Below are positions 24,384-33,215 of a DNA stretch of 64,000 bases, piece after piece. Below the pieces are notes generated by a model. It ran no database searches. It saw only the letters and a program-made list of their open reading frames with translations, and had not been told where the DNA came from. The translations under genes and the position numbers were made by a program. Position 1 is the stretch's first letter. Each line of letters starts with the position of its first letter. The stretch is from Streptomyces albus subsp. chlorinus (GTDB lineage Bacteria > Actinomycetota > Actinomycetes > Streptomycetales > Streptomycetaceae): assembly GCF_013302895.1 (NCBI RefSeq), contig NZ_VJOK01000001.1, positions 7,363,378 through 7,427,377 of the forward strand, in the 5' to 3' direction.

Positions 24384-25124
24384 TTGATCGACTTAGAAGC
24401 ACGCGTATTGGTCGTTGCGGACTGCGGAGGGGCCGACGAAATGATCAAGGATCTGGAGCGCCACGGTTTCGAGGCCGAAAGGGTCGGAACGGGCGCGGAG
24501 GCAACGGCCGCTGCTGATGACTTCGATGTCGTTCTCATCGATCTCGACCTCACCGACTTCGACGGACTCACGCTGTGCAAGCGGATCCGCGAGGCCAGCC
24601 ATGTCCCGATGATCGGTTTCGCTTCCGTGGACGAGCTCGACCGGGTGCTGGCCCTGGAAGGGGGGTGCGATGACTGCGTCACGAAGCCCTATCCCAGCCG
24701 TGAGCTGATGGCACGCCTCGGAGCGCTGCTGCGGCGCGTGCGGTCCAGGACCCAACCGCTGCTCGTCGCCGGGCAGTTGGAGATCGACCCCAACCTGCGC
24801 GAGGTCCGGGTCGATGGCCGGCTGATCGAACTGACCCGCAAGGAGTACGAGATCATCCACCTGCTCGCGGCCGAGCGCGGAAAGATCTTCTCCCGGTCCG
24901 AGCTGTTGCGGCGCGTATGGGGCTACGACAACACCGACACGGGAGTGACATCCTTGGCAAGCCGGACCATCGACACGCACCTGAGCAGCATCCGCAAGAA
25001 GCTCGGTTCCTCGCAGTGGATCGTCACCGTGCGCGGTATCGGCTTCCGGTTCAGTGATGAGACGGTACCAGGCGAGCCGAACGCGGTGAGACACAGGGCT
25101 CGTTCCCAGGGGGAGCGCGTGTAG
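24384..25124 (+). CDS. Atypical OmpR-type response regulator, probable cluster regulator
   Basis: The product has 246 residues: a receiver domain (1-120), then an OmpR-type winged helix (LTRKEYEIIHLLA, SRSELLRRVWGY, VRGIGFRF). The receiver keeps the phospho-acceptor Asp53 (VVLIDLDLTDFDG) and Lys101. The acidic pair near the start is reduced to A12-D13, and the switch Thr is Ala80. This suggests phosphorylation-independent or ligand control, as in the JadR1/LanI/AurP group of antibiotic-cluster regulators. No sensor kinase is adjacent. The start is TTG 24384 behind GAAGGGAAG. It faces the uvrA-like gene tail to tail. It probably regulates the PBD-type cluster to its right (inference). Confidence 0.85.
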   Translation: MIDLEARVLVVADCGGADEMIKDLERHGFEAERVGTGAEATAAADDFDVVLIDLDLTDFDGLTLCKRIREASHVPMIGFASVDELDRVLALEGGCDDCVTKPYPSRELMARLGALLRRVRSRTQPLLVAGQLEIDPNLREVRVDGRLIELTRKEYEIIHLLAAERGKIFSRSELLRRVWGYDNTDTGVTSLASRTIDTHLSSIRKKLGSSQWIVTVRGIGFRFSDETVPGEPNAVRHRARSQGERV

Positions 25125-25151
25125 CGCGCCCGGAGGCACCGGGAGGCGGGA

Positions 25152-27386
25152 TCAGCCGGCTTGGTGCAGCGCCTCGGCGGTGGCCGTGCCGGTGATGCCC
25201 GCCACGGGACCCTCGTAGAGGATGCGCCCGCCGTGCTTGCCGGGCCCGGGGCCGAGGTCGATGATCCAGTCGGCCCGCCGGATGACGTCGAGGTTGTGCT
25301 CGATCAGCACGACGGTGTGGCCGCGGTCCACCAGGCTGTCGAGGTGGCTCAGCAGGGTGTCGATATCGCTGAGGTGCAGGCCTGTGGTGGGCTCGTCGAG
25401 GACGTAGAGGGTCGGGCTCGTGGAGTCCCGCAGCTCCCTGGCGATCTTCACACGCTGGCACTCACCCCCGGAGAGGGTCGTCAGGGGCTGGCCGAGCCGG
25501 AGGTACCCCAGGCCGGCCTCTTGCAGATGGCGCAGCGCTTTGGTGATCGCGGGATCGGAGAGCCGCTCGATGGCATTGGTGATCGTGAGGTCGTCGACAT
25601 CGGCGATGGACAGCCCGTCGACCTTGTGCCTGAGGACCTCGGGGGTGAACCGGCGTCCCTGGCACGTCTCGCAGACCGTTTCCTGGTCCTCCATGAACGC
25701 GAGGTCGGTGGAGACGACCCCGAGGCCCTTGCACTCCGGGCACGCCCCCTCGGAGTTGGCGCTGAACAGGCCGGCCGGGACGTGGTTGTGGCGTGCGAAC
25801 ACCTTGCGGAGGGCGGTGGCGATGCCGGTGTAGGTGATGGGGGTCGAGCGGCGGTTGGTGCTGACCGCCTTCTGGTCGATCACGACGGCGTCGTGCTGGG
25901 CGACGAGTTCGCTCGCGAGGCTGGACTTCCCGGAACCGGCCACCCCGGTGAGCACCGTCATCACGCCCGCCGGAATGTCCGTGGTGATGTTCTTGAGGTT
26001 GTTGCGGGTGGCGTTGGCCACGGTGATATGGCCGCGCGGAGTGCGCGGATCGTCCTTGACGGGCCGCTGCTGCGAGAGCGCCTCCGCCGTGGCGGTGCCG
26101 GCCGTGCGCAGGCCGTCGAAGCTGCCCTGGTAGACGAGCGTGCCGCCGTGGGCGCCCGCGCGCGGCCCGACCTCGATGATCTGGTCGGCCATGGCCATGA
26201 CCGCGACATCGTGCTCGACCACCAGCACGGTGTTGCCCTGGTCCCGCAGCTGCTCGAGCAGCTTGGTCATGGAGGAGACGTCGTGGGGGTGCAGGCCGGT
26301 CGTGGGCTCGTCGAAGACGTAGACCATCTCGGTCAGGCTGCTGCCCAGGTGCTTGACGGTCTTGATGCGCTGTGACTCGCCCCCCGAGAGCGTCGTGGTG
26401 GCGCGGCCGAGGTGAAGGTAGCCGAGCCCGATGGTGACCATGGCCCGCAGTCGTTCCGTCAGCGCGGACACCACCGGCGCCACGATGGGGTCGGTCACGC
26501 CCGTCACCAGCTGTGCCAGCTCACCGATCTCCATCCGCGCCATCTCGCCGATGGTGCGACCGAGTACCGTGGCGCTCCGGCTCGCGGCGTTGAGACGGTC
26601 TCCGTGGCAGTCCGGGCACCTCTCGGAGCGGGTGAACTTCGCGAGGGCCTCCTTCTTGCGCTCGTTCATGTCGTCGGAGGTACGCAGGAAGATGCGCTCG
26701 AACCGCTCGACGATGCCCTGGTAGCCCTTGGGGAGCCTGCTCGCCAGCGGCCCGGCCGACCCGGTGCCGTACAGCAGCGCGTCCCGCTCGGTCCGGCTCC
26801 AGTAGCGCAACGGCTTGTCGAGGTGGAACACGCCGATGTCGGCGAAGTTCGTGTACCAGTAGCCGCCGGTGGCGAATCCGGGCAGCAGGACGGCGCCCTC
26901 ACTCAGCGCTTTGTCCTCGTCGATGAAGCGGTCGACGGCGCTGGCCACGACCTCGCCGAGGCCGGAGCACGTGGGGCACATGCCGGCCGCGTCGTTGAAG
27001 GAGAAGTGGCTGGACTCGCCGACATGCGGCGTGCTCACCCGGGAGAACAGCAGCCGGAGGTAGGTCCAGGTGTCGGTGACCGTGCCGACGGTGGAGCGGG
27101 CGTTCCCGCCCAGACGCCGCTGGTCGATCACCACGACGGGGGAGAGCCCCTCGATCCGGCCGACCTCGGGCCGGGTCCACTTCGGCAGCCGGTTGCGGAT
27201 GTAGGGCGGATATGTCTCGGTGAGCTGGTAGCCCGCCTCGGCGGCGATCGTGTCGAACACCAGCGACGACTTGCCTGAGCCCGACACCCCGACGAAGACC
27301 ACGACCCGTGAGCGCGGCACGTCGACGTCGAGATCCTTGAGGTTGTTGGTACGGGCGCCCCGGATCCGAATACTGCGGTTCGACAT
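25152..27386 (-). CDS. UvrA-like ABC-ATPase, predicted self-resistance to a DNA-alkylating product
   Basis: The product has 744 residues, shorter than housekeeping UvrA (~940-1000), as in UvrA2/DrrC-type drug-resistance proteins. It has two ATPase modules: Walker A GVSGSGKSSLVFDTI and GVAGSGKSSLASEL; signatures LSGGESQRIK and LSGGECQRVK; Walker B/D-loops VFDEPTTGLH and VLDEPTTGLH. Four CxxC pairs (CPTCSGLG, CPDCHGDR, CPECKGLG, CETCQGRR) would bind zinc. PBD antibiotics alkylate guanine N2 in the minor groove, and related clusters carry such UvrA homologues. It would recognise or strip drug adducts from DNA. It is divergent from the WYL regulator (62 bp apart). Confidence 0.9.
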   Translation of the reverse strand: MSNRSIRIRGARTNNLKDLDVDVPRSRVVVFVGVSGSGKSSLVFDTIAAEAGYQLTETYPPYIRNRLPKWTRPEVGRIEGLSPVVVIDQRRLGGNARSTVGTVTDTWTYLRLLFSRVSTPHVGESSHFSFNDAAGMCPTCSGLGEVVASAVDRFIDEDKALSEGAVLLPGFATGGYWYTNFADIGVFHLDKPLRYWSRTERDALLYGTGSAGPLASRLPKGYQGIVERFERIFLRTSDDMNERKKEALAKFTRSERCPDCHGDRLNAASRSATVLGRTIGEMARMEIGELAQLVTGVTDPIVAPVVSALTERLRAMVTIGLGYLHLGRATTTLSGGESQRIKTVKHLGSSLTEMVYVFDEPTTGLHPHDVSSMTKLLEQLRDQGNTVLVVEHDVAVMAMADQIIEVGPRAGAHGGTLVYQGSFDGLRTAGTATAEALSQQRPVKDDPRTPRGHITVANATRNNLKNITTDIPAGVMTVLTGVAGSGKSSLASELVAQHDAVVIDQKAVSTNRRSTPITYTGIATALRKVFARHNHVPAGLFSANSEGACPECKGLGVVSTDLAFMEDQETVCETCQGRRFTPEVLRHKVDGLSIADVDDLTITNAIERLSDPAITKALRHLQEAGLGYLRLGQPLTTLSGGECQRVKIARELRDSTSPTLYVLDEPTTGLHLSDIDTLLSHLDSLVDRGHTVVLIEHNLDVIRRADWIIDLGPGPGKHGGRILYEGPVAGITGTATAEALHQAG

Positions 27387-27448
27387 GGTCAGGACCCTAC
27401 TTCGAGATGTGGCCGGAAAATGGCCGCGATTTCTGCGACGATGCGGTC

Positions 27449-28399
27449 ATGGCCGACGTCATGCAACGGGTCCTGACCCTGCTGGTGGTGCTGCAGTCGG
27501 GCAAGACGTTCACGGGCGAGGAACTGGCGGCGCGGCTGGACGTCCCCCCGCGCACGCTGCGCCGCGACATCAACCGGCTCCGTGGCTACGGGTACCCGGT
27601 CGAGACGCAGCCGGGCCCGGGCGGCTACTACCGGCTCACGGCAGGGCAGACGATGCCGCCGCTGCTGCTCGACGACGACGAGGCCATCGCGACGCTGCTC
27701 GGCCTGGCCGCCCTCGGCGCGACCGGTGACGCGAGCGAGGGCAGCATCGACGACGCGGCGATCCGCGCCTACGGAAAGGTCGACCAGTTCCTGCCCAAGC
27801 GGCTGCGCCCCCGCGTGGCCGCGCTGCGCGCCAGCCTGGAGACGACGCCGACGCCCGCCCCGAGCACCAGCGCGGAGACGATGAGCACGCTGGCCGAGGC
27901 GATCGCGCACGAGCGTGTCGTGGTCTTCCACTACGTCGGGGCGACCGGGAACGCCACCACGCGCACGGTCGAGCCCTACCGCCAGATCCACCTGCTCATG
28001 CGGTGGTACCTGCTGGGCTGGGACCTCGACAGGCAGGACTGGCGCGTCTTCCGCATCGACCGCATGGCAGAACTCACGGAGCAGACCCGCACCTTCTCGC
28101 CCCGTCCGCTGCCCACCGGGACCGGCGCCGACTACCTCCGCCGGAGCATCAAGCGGAACCGGCAGCGCGTGGTGGTGGCCATCGATGCCCCCATGGCGGC
28201 GGTGGCGGACGCGTTCGCCCTCGAGGACGCCGATCTCACCGCGACCGCCGGCGGGGGGACCCACGCCGTCCTGATGCTCGACTCCTGGCAGTGGCTCCTG
28301 CCGCGGCTCGCCTCCCTCGACGCCGACTTCACCGTCGAGGAGCCCGAGGAGTTCCGCGCGGCGCTGCGGCGGTTCGGCGCCCGCCTCGGCCGTCTGTGA
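27449..28399 (+). CDS. WYL-domain transcriptional regulator
   Basis: The product has 316 residues. An N-terminal winged helix of the DeoR/HTH_11 type (LQSGKTFTGEELAARLDVPP) is followed by a WYL domain with the RWYLLGWDLDRQDWRVFRIDRM stretch (about residues 190-210) and a C-terminal WCX-like extension. WYL proteins sense nucleic-acid fragments or DNA damage. ATG 27449 gives the canonical N-terminus; an upstream in-frame ATG adds 14 unrelated residues. Only 62 bp separate it from the divergent uvrA-like gene, so it very likely controls that gene, possibly in response to drug-DNA damage. Confidence 0.88.
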   Translation: MADVMQRVLTLLVVLQSGKTFTGEELAARLDVPPRTLRRDINRLRGYGYPVETQPGPGGYYRLTAGQTMPPLLLDDDEAIATLLGLAALGATGDASEGSIDDAAIRAYGKVDQFLPKRLRPRVAALRASLETTPTPAPSTSAETMSTLAEAIAHERVVVFHYVGATGNATTRTVEPYRQIHLLMRWYLLGWDLDRQDWRVFRIDRMAELTEQTRTFSPRPLPTGTGADYLRRSIKRNRQRVVVAIDAPMAAVADAFALEDADLTATAGGGTHAVLMLDSWQWLLPRLASLDADFTVEEPEEFRAALRRFGARLGRL

Positions 28400-28429
28400 C
28401 CTGCCCGCCGCCCCGGCCGGTCCGCGGCG

Positions 28430-28791
28430 TCATGTGCCCGGCAGCTCGATGAGGACCCGGACGGCGGACTCCAGGGCGTAGCTCATGGAACCGCCGTTGG
28501 GCTCGTACGCGATGTGCTCGCCGGCGAAGTGGATCCGCCCTCCGGCCGCCACGCGTACTCCGTCAACGCGTGGCGGCCGTGCTCGGGCAGGATGTACATC
28601 CCCCTCTACGCCGCGCTCGCTGTTGTCCCAGGAGACGGGCCTTCTCGGCGAGGTACCGCGCGAGCGTCCGGACCTCCGGCAGCGACGCGTGCTGGTGATC
28701 GCCGGCGGGGGTAGGGGTCCGTCAGCGAGGCGGTGCCCGAGAGCCCCACGTCGCTCTCGGGCACCGGGCCGGCCGTCGTCACCGGGGTCAC
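28430..28791 (-). pseudogene. Remnant of a flavin amine-oxidase-like gene
   Basis: The end reads VRVAAGGRIHFAGEHIAYEP and then GGSMSYALESAVRVLIELPGT before a stop: the C-terminal FAD-contacting motif (FAGEH...) of flavin amine oxidases. At the other end a good ribosome site (GGAGAG) precedes a GTG at 28791, just after the methyltransferase stop, and opens MTPVTTAGPVPESDVG. About 30 codons later the frame no longer matches, and the FAD-binding and substrate domains (about 350 residues) are missing. So start and stop survive while the centre is deleted. Its position makes it the last gene of the minus-strand cluster operon. Confidence 0.6.
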
Positions 28792-28817
28792 GTCCGGCTC
28801 TCTCCAGAGCGTGTGCG

Positions 28818-29870
28818 TCAACGCGCCGCGAGGTCGTAGAAGCAGATCCGGGGCCCGGCGCCGGGCCGGGTGTAGACCTGGCGGCACTCCAGCCGGGATT
28901 TCTCGAAGACGTCGAACCAGGCGGACCGGTCGCGGGGGAGACCCTGTCCGCTCAGCACATGGATCAGGAAGAAGTCGTCGTCGTTCTCCCGGCTGTCGAA
29001 CCGCAGCTCCGGCTCACCGACCAAGAGGATCTTCAGCCGCGGGAACCTCGTCGCGATCTCGTCCAGCAGAGCGACGACCGCCTGCTCACCGTGGCGGAAG
29101 TGCTCGTGGAGCGCGCTCATCATGCACAGGCCGTCGGCCTCCGCGCAGACGTCCGGCCAGGTTCCGGGCGCGAAGGCGTCCCCGACGACGAACTCGACCC
29201 GGTCGGCCACGCCCTCCCGCCGGGCCAGGTCCCTCGCCCACGCGATGGCGTCGGGGGAGAGGTCGATGCCGATGCCGGTCAGTGAGGGGTCGCGGAGGCA
29301 GGCGTCGACGATCAGCCGGCCGCCGCCGCAGCCGACGTCGAGCAGCCGCGTGACCTTCCGTCCCCGCAGGGCGGTCAGCACGGTCGGGGTGTGGAAGAAG
29401 GAGAACAGCGTGGCGCAGTGAGCCCCGAGAGCCGCGCCGTCACGGACGACGTCCTTGCCGTAGTTCGCCTCGCCGGAGAGCAGCTCGCCGATGCGGCTGG
29501 TGACGCCGCCGTACGCCTCGACGTAGACCCCGAGCCGGGCCAGCGACGTCTCCGCCGTGAGGCACTCCCCGAGCAGGGTGAGGAAGTACTCCTGGCCGCG
29601 GATCTCGACGATGCCCCGGTTGACCAGGTAGCGCAGGAAGCCGGCGCCGATGTCCGGGTCGAGGCCGGCCAGCAGCCCGCTGCCGGACTGCCGGGGCCCG
29701 TTGCGCAGCCGCTCCAGCAACGGCGTGGCGGACAGCGCGTGGACCGCTTGGCACACGTGCATGGCGCTGATCATCTCGGGCAGGCCGGAGAGCGTGAACT
29801 TCTCCCATTCCCGGCGCTGTTCCACATCGCGCAGTTCGACGGTCGGTGGCGTGCTGTCGGCGGGCGTCAC
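28818..29870 (-). CDS. SAM-dependent methyltransferase, LmbW-like C-methyltransferase of alkylproline branch
   Basis: The product is about 350 residues. An N-terminal helical region (GLPEMISAMHVCQAVHALSA) precedes a class I methyltransferase fold with LLDVGCGGGRLIVDACLRD (SAM motif I) and VVGDAFAPGTW. In lincomycin and three-carbon PBD clusters the equivalent gene adds a methyl group to the cleaved DOPA intermediate, giving a propyl-type side chain. The context (GGT-like gene immediately upstream, same operon) supports that role; homology to LmbW was not tested. GTG 29870 has AAAGGA nine bases before it; GTG 29888 is the alternative. Confidence 0.75.
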   Translation of the reverse strand: MTPADSTPPTVELRDVEQRREWEKFTLSGLPEMISAMHVCQAVHALSATPLLERLRNGPRQSGSGLLAGLDPDIGAGFLRYLVNRGIVEIRGQEYFLTLLGECLTAETSLARLGVYVEAYGGVTSRIGELLSGEANYGKDVVRDGAALGAHCATLFSFFHTPTVLTALRGRKVTRLLDVGCGGGRLIVDACLRDPSLTGIGIDLSPDAIAWARDLARREGVADRVEFVVGDAFAPGTWPDVCAEADGLCMMSALHEHFRHGEQAVVALLDEIATRFPRLKILLVGEPELRFDSRENDDDFFLIHVLSGQGLPRDRSAWFDVFEKSRLECRQVYTRPGAGPRICFYDLAAR

Positions 29871-29912
29871 GAGCGCTCGTCCTTTCACGGTCGGGGTCGT
29901 CGGAGCGGGGTG

Positions 29913-31712
29913 CTATGCGGAGGCCGCGTAGGCGTGCCTGCCGCGGGGACTGGCGGCGGCGCGGACGAACTCCCCGTCCGGGGTGAACCCGGCCGCGCAG
30001 ACCCGTCCGAGCGAGTAGGCCGGCACCAGCTCCACCTCGTGGCCGCGCCGCCGGAGCTGCTCGACCGTTCCCGGCTCGCAGGTCTCCTCGGCCACGAGCA
30101 CCCCGGGGCGGTACGCGTGGGGGGTGAACGACGAGGGGACCTGGTCGGTGTGGAAGGCCGTCGTCTCGGTCGAGTGCTGGAGGTCGAGCCCGAACGCGAC
30201 GGCGTTGAGGAAGAACTGCAGCGTCCACTGGTCCTGCCGGTCGCCGCCCGGGGTCCCGAAGGCGAGGAACGGGTGCCCGTCCCGCAGCACGATCGTGGGG
30301 GAGAGCGTCGTCCGGGGCCGTTTGCCCGGCTCCAGCGAGTTCGGGTGCCCCTCCGCCAGGTACATGCACTGACCGCGGGTGCCCAGCGGGAAGCCGAGGC
30401 TGCCGATGGCCGGCGAGCTCTTCATCCACCCGCCGCTGGGCGTCGCCGCCACCATGTTGCCGTGCCGGTCGACCACGGTGACCGTGCAGGTGTCCGCCTT
30501 GGCCGTGGTGATCTTGAGAATCGTCGGAAGCCCGTTGCGCAGCTGGGACATCACCTCCGAGTCGGGCTCGGTGTCGTCCGGTGTGGGCACGGGCGGGATG
30601 AACGGGGTGCGGCCGTCGGGGGAGCCCGGCCGCAGGCTGAGCGCGGCGGAGTCCCCGACAAGGGCGCGCCGCTGCCGCGCGTAGTCCTCACCGAGGAGCG
30701 CCGCCAGCGGCACGTCGCTGAAGTCGGGGTCGCCGTACCACGCCTCGCGATCGGACATGGCGAGTTTCGCGCACTCCACCACGGTGTGCATGTACGCGGC
30801 GCTGCCCTGGCCCATCGCGGGCAGGTCGAACCCCTCCAGCAGTGCGAGCTGCTGGAGGAACACCGGGCCCTGCGACCAGGGGCCGGGCTTGAAGACCTGG
30901 TAGGGGCCGTACGCGCGGCTGGTCGCGGCCGCGACGGTCGGCTCCCAGCGGGCGAGGTCGTCGCCGGTCAGCAGTGCGGCGTGGCGCCGGCCGGTCGCGT
31001 CGAGCATGGGCCCTAAGGCGAGGAAGTCGGAGATCTCCTGGGCCACGAAGCCCTGGTAGTAGGCGTGCCGGGCGGCCTCGATCTGGGCCTCGCGGTCCGA
31101 CGAGGCGGACTCGGCGCACTTGAGCAGGCGTTGGTAGGTCTGGGCGAGCGTGGGATTGCGGAAGCGGCTGCCGGGGGCGGGGTCGGGGCCGCAGGTCAGA
31201 TAGGTCTGTCCGGATCCGGGCCACTCGTCGCGGAACAGCGGAGCGAGCGTGGAGACGGCCAGCGCGGTCTCGGGTAGCAGCGGAAACCCCTTCTCCGCGT
31301 AACCGATCGCCGGTTCGAGGACATCGGCGAGGCGCATGGTTCCGAACTCGCCGAGCAGCCGCATCCACCCCCCGAACGCGCCCGGCACGCAGGCGGGCAG
31401 CAGCCCGGAGCCGGGGATGCTGTCGAGACCGAGCCGGCGGAACGTCTCGATAGCGGCGGCCTGGGGCATGGGGCCCTGCCCGCAGATCTCCTGGACGTCG
31501 TCGTGCCCGGCCCGGTGCGCCACTATGGACACATCGCCGCCGGGGCCGTTGAAGTGCGGCTCGACCACTTGGAGGACGAATCCGGCGGCGACAGCGGCGT
31601 CGAACGCGTTGCCGCCATTGGCGAGGACGCGCATGGCCGCGGACGAGGCGAGCCAATGGGTGCTGGCGACGGCACCCACGGAACCGTGGAGTTCCGGCTT
31701 GGACGGCAGCAT
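29913..31712 (-). CDS. Gamma-glutamyltransferase-fold enzyme, LmbA-like C-C bond lyase of alkylproline branch
   Basis: The product has 599 residues with the full Ntn-hydrolase GGT layout. The autocatalytic nucleophile is Thr408 in KADTCTVTVVDRHGN, where the usual T-T-H is T-C-T. Downstream PGKRPRTTLSPTIVL and FGTPGGDRQDQ are hallmark motifs. In the lincomycin and PBD pathways a GGT homologue does not use glutathione but cleaves an oxalyl-type group from the ring-opened DOPA product. It lacks an obvious signal peptide, unlike exported GGTs, which supports a biosynthetic cytoplasmic role. ATG 31712 has GGGAG seven bases upstream. It is the first intact gene of the minus-strand operon. Confidence 0.85.
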   Translation of the reverse strand: MLPSKPELHGSVGAVASTHWLASSAAMRVLANGGNAFDAAVAAGFVLQVVEPHFNGPGGDVSIVAHRAGHDDVQEICGQGPMPQAAAIETFRRLGLDSIPGSGLLPACVPGAFGGWMRLLGEFGTMRLADVLEPAIGYAEKGFPLLPETALAVSTLAPLFRDEWPGSGQTYLTCGPDPAPGSRFRNPTLAQTYQRLLKCAESASSDREAQIEAARHAYYQGFVAQEISDFLALGPMLDATGRRHAALLTGDDLARWEPTVAAATSRAYGPYQVFKPGPWSQGPVFLQQLALLEGFDLPAMGQGSAAYMHTVVECAKLAMSDREAWYGDPDFSDVPLAALLGEDYARQRRALVGDSAALSLRPGSPDGRTPFIPPVPTPDDTEPDSEVMSQLRNGLPTILKITTAKADTCTVTVVDRHGNMVAATPSGGWMKSSPAIGSLGFPLGTRGQCMYLAEGHPNSLEPGKRPRTTLSPTIVLRDGHPFLAFGTPGGDRQDQWTLQFFLNAVAFGLDLQHSTETTAFHTDQVPSSFTPHAYRPGVLVAEETCEPGTVEQLRRRGHEVELVPAYSLGRVCAAGFTPDGEFVRAAASPRGRHAYAASA

Positions 31713-31771
31713 GCAGCTACTCCCAACTGCTTTGGATGAGGGAGAGACCGCAGGGCGCGGCCTCGGCGGTG

Positions 31772-32216
31772 TCAGCTCCTGACGAGCGGACTCTTGTGGC
31801 GGATGCCCGGTCCAGGTGGGAGGAGGGCGTCGGGGTCGCAGCGGTCCTTCACCGCGCTGAAGGCGGGCCGCCACAGGTCACCGAAGTGAGTGCGCCGGTC
31901 CCGCGCCGTACCGACCGCGTGGATGCGGTCGGGGGACCGGGGGTCGATGACCAGGCCGCTGGAAAGGGTCTGGCCGAGGGCGTGCTCGCACCGGCTCGGA
32001 CCGATACCGCGATGCCGTGGGACCGGCGGCAGCGGATCATCGCGGCGATGTCCCGCGCAGGGCCGGGCCGGAGCACGGCACAGGGCTCGTCGGCGGTGAA
32101 GTCGCCCAGGTCGGTGGCGTACGCCTGCCGGAGCCCCTGTCGACCAGCAGCTCACCGTCGAGCGCCGGCGCGTGTCCCACGACCGCGGCCTCCCCCGGGG
32201 AATCCGAGCGGGTCAT
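31772..32216 (-). pseudogene. Remnant of a BBE/FAD_binding_4 oxidoreductase
   Basis: A strong ribosome site (AGGAGAGGAGG) precedes ATG 32216. In two shifted frames follow AYATDLGDFTADEPCAVLRP and ARDIAAMIRCRRSHGIAVSV, the N-terminal FAD-binding half. Then comes GLVIDPRSPDRIHAVG, directly joined to THFGDLWRPAFSAVKDRCDP and DALLPPGPGIR, the C-terminal berberine-bridge-like end. Some 280 residues of the middle are missing and at least one more frameshift is present. PBD clusters such as anthramycin and sibiromycin have an FAD-linked oxidase of this type acting on the hydropyrrole or side chain (from memory). Its loss would leave a less oxidised product. Confidence 0.75.
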
Positions 32217-32744
32217 TGCCTCCTCTCCTGATCTGCGATGGCGGTTCGTCTGCCGCGCACTTCGTTTCCCGCCGAAACGGTATGTGCGCCTCGGTGCTTT
32301 CGTCTGGAGCGGCACTTTTTTCTGGGTGATTGCTCCTCGATTCATCATCGTAGCGTGGCGCACCGCCCGGGGAGCCGAAGAAGATCCTGAAGTTACTGTT
32401 CAAGATTCTTCAAATTCCTCAGCGCCTCCGTGCGGGGCAACATTTCAGGCAGTTGACGTACGGGGAACCTCTTTCGGTCTTCTCGGTGGCTGCCGCCCGA
32501 CGGGGAGGCACTCCGCCGACGTTCCAGGCGTGACCAGGCAGGACATCGGCTCTCGGCGCTGCGCGGACCGCTCGGCGAGGGCGACTTGAGACTCTTTTGA
32601 GGAACCTCTGATTGTCCTGGAGCCGTCTGTCGGGGAGCATTGCGTTGCTGGCCCTTCGCCCCATTCTTTCAAGGGCCTGACCCATTGACCGGCTTTGTGG
32701 TGGCAGTGCTGAGCCAGCCGCGTCTTCGCGACGAAAGGGTCTTG
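32217..32744. promoter_or_regulatory. Bidirectional promoter region of the two cluster operons
   Basis: 528 bp separate the divergent starts of the minus operon (FAD oxidase remnant, GGT, methyltransferase) and the plus operon (DOPA dioxygenase onward). It includes the lowest-GC DNA nearby, around 32370-32420 and 32585-32620. TTCAAGA and TTCAAAT at 32399 and 32409 form a 10-bp-spaced direct repeat that could bind an OmpR/SARP-type activator. No gene is supported in it. Confidence 0.5.
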
Positions 32745-33215
32745 ATGAACGCACTTGCGATCGCGCCGAGAATTCACCATGTCGCTGTCCAGACCGACGA
32801 TGTGGAGTCCACCGTCAAGTGGTACGAGGAATTCCTCGGGGCCACGGTGGAGTGGACGCTCAGCGCGTTCTCACCGCTTACTCGCTCGCGCCTGCCCGGG
32901 ATCGAGAAGCTGGTCGAGCTGAAAGTGGGCACCGTGCGGTTCCACGTCTTCGACCGGGCCGGGCACACCCGGCGCGGGCCCGACCCGCGCGGCTACCAGT
33001 TCCAGCACATCGGGATCACCGTCGACAGCCACGACGACCTCGTCGAGCTCCGGAAGCGCTGGTGGCGGGCGCGGGAGCGGCAGGACCTCACATGGGCGCG
33101 CGACGAGCCGCCGTCGGACATCGTTACCGACGACGACGGGATGCAGAGCCTCTACGTACTGGATCCCAACGGCCTGGAGATGGAGTTCATCCACTTCTCG
33201 GGTCAGGCGTCGTGA
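32745..33215 (+). CDS. VOC-family L-DOPA 2,3-dioxygenase (LmbB1-like)
   Basis: The product is 156 residues, a single vicinal-oxygen-chelate module pair. Likely iron ligands are His12 (IHHVAVQ), His88 (FQHIGITVDS) and Glu147 (DPNGLEMEF). In lincomycin and PBD pathways this enzyme opens the ring of L-DOPA, after which the product cyclises to a dihydropyrrole dicarboxylate. The immediate overlap (GTGA) with the tyrosine hydroxylase gene fits the two-step order Tyr to DOPA to cleaved product. The ATG at 32745 has AAAGGG just upstream. Alone it could be any glyoxalase-like protein; the neighbourhood decides the call. Confidence 0.85.
   Translation: MNALAIAPRIHHVAVQTDDVESTVKWYEEFLGATVEWTLSAFSPLTRSRLPGIEKLVELKVGTVRFHVFDRAGHTRRGPDPRGYQFQHIGITVDSHDDLVELRKRWWRARERQDLTWARDEPPSDIVTDDDGMQSLYVLDPNGLEMEFIHFSGQAS

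Noticed and set aside
28485..29285. Plus-strand frame containing an apparent nucleotide-binding stretch (RRVLVIAGGGRG)
   Set aside because: It runs antisense to the methyltransferase and the amine-oxidase remnant; the Rossmann-like string is isolated and no fold follows.
29391..31016. 541-codon plus-strand frame opposite the GGT-like gene
   Set aside because: Antisense shadow; the minus strand carries all GGT motifs in order.
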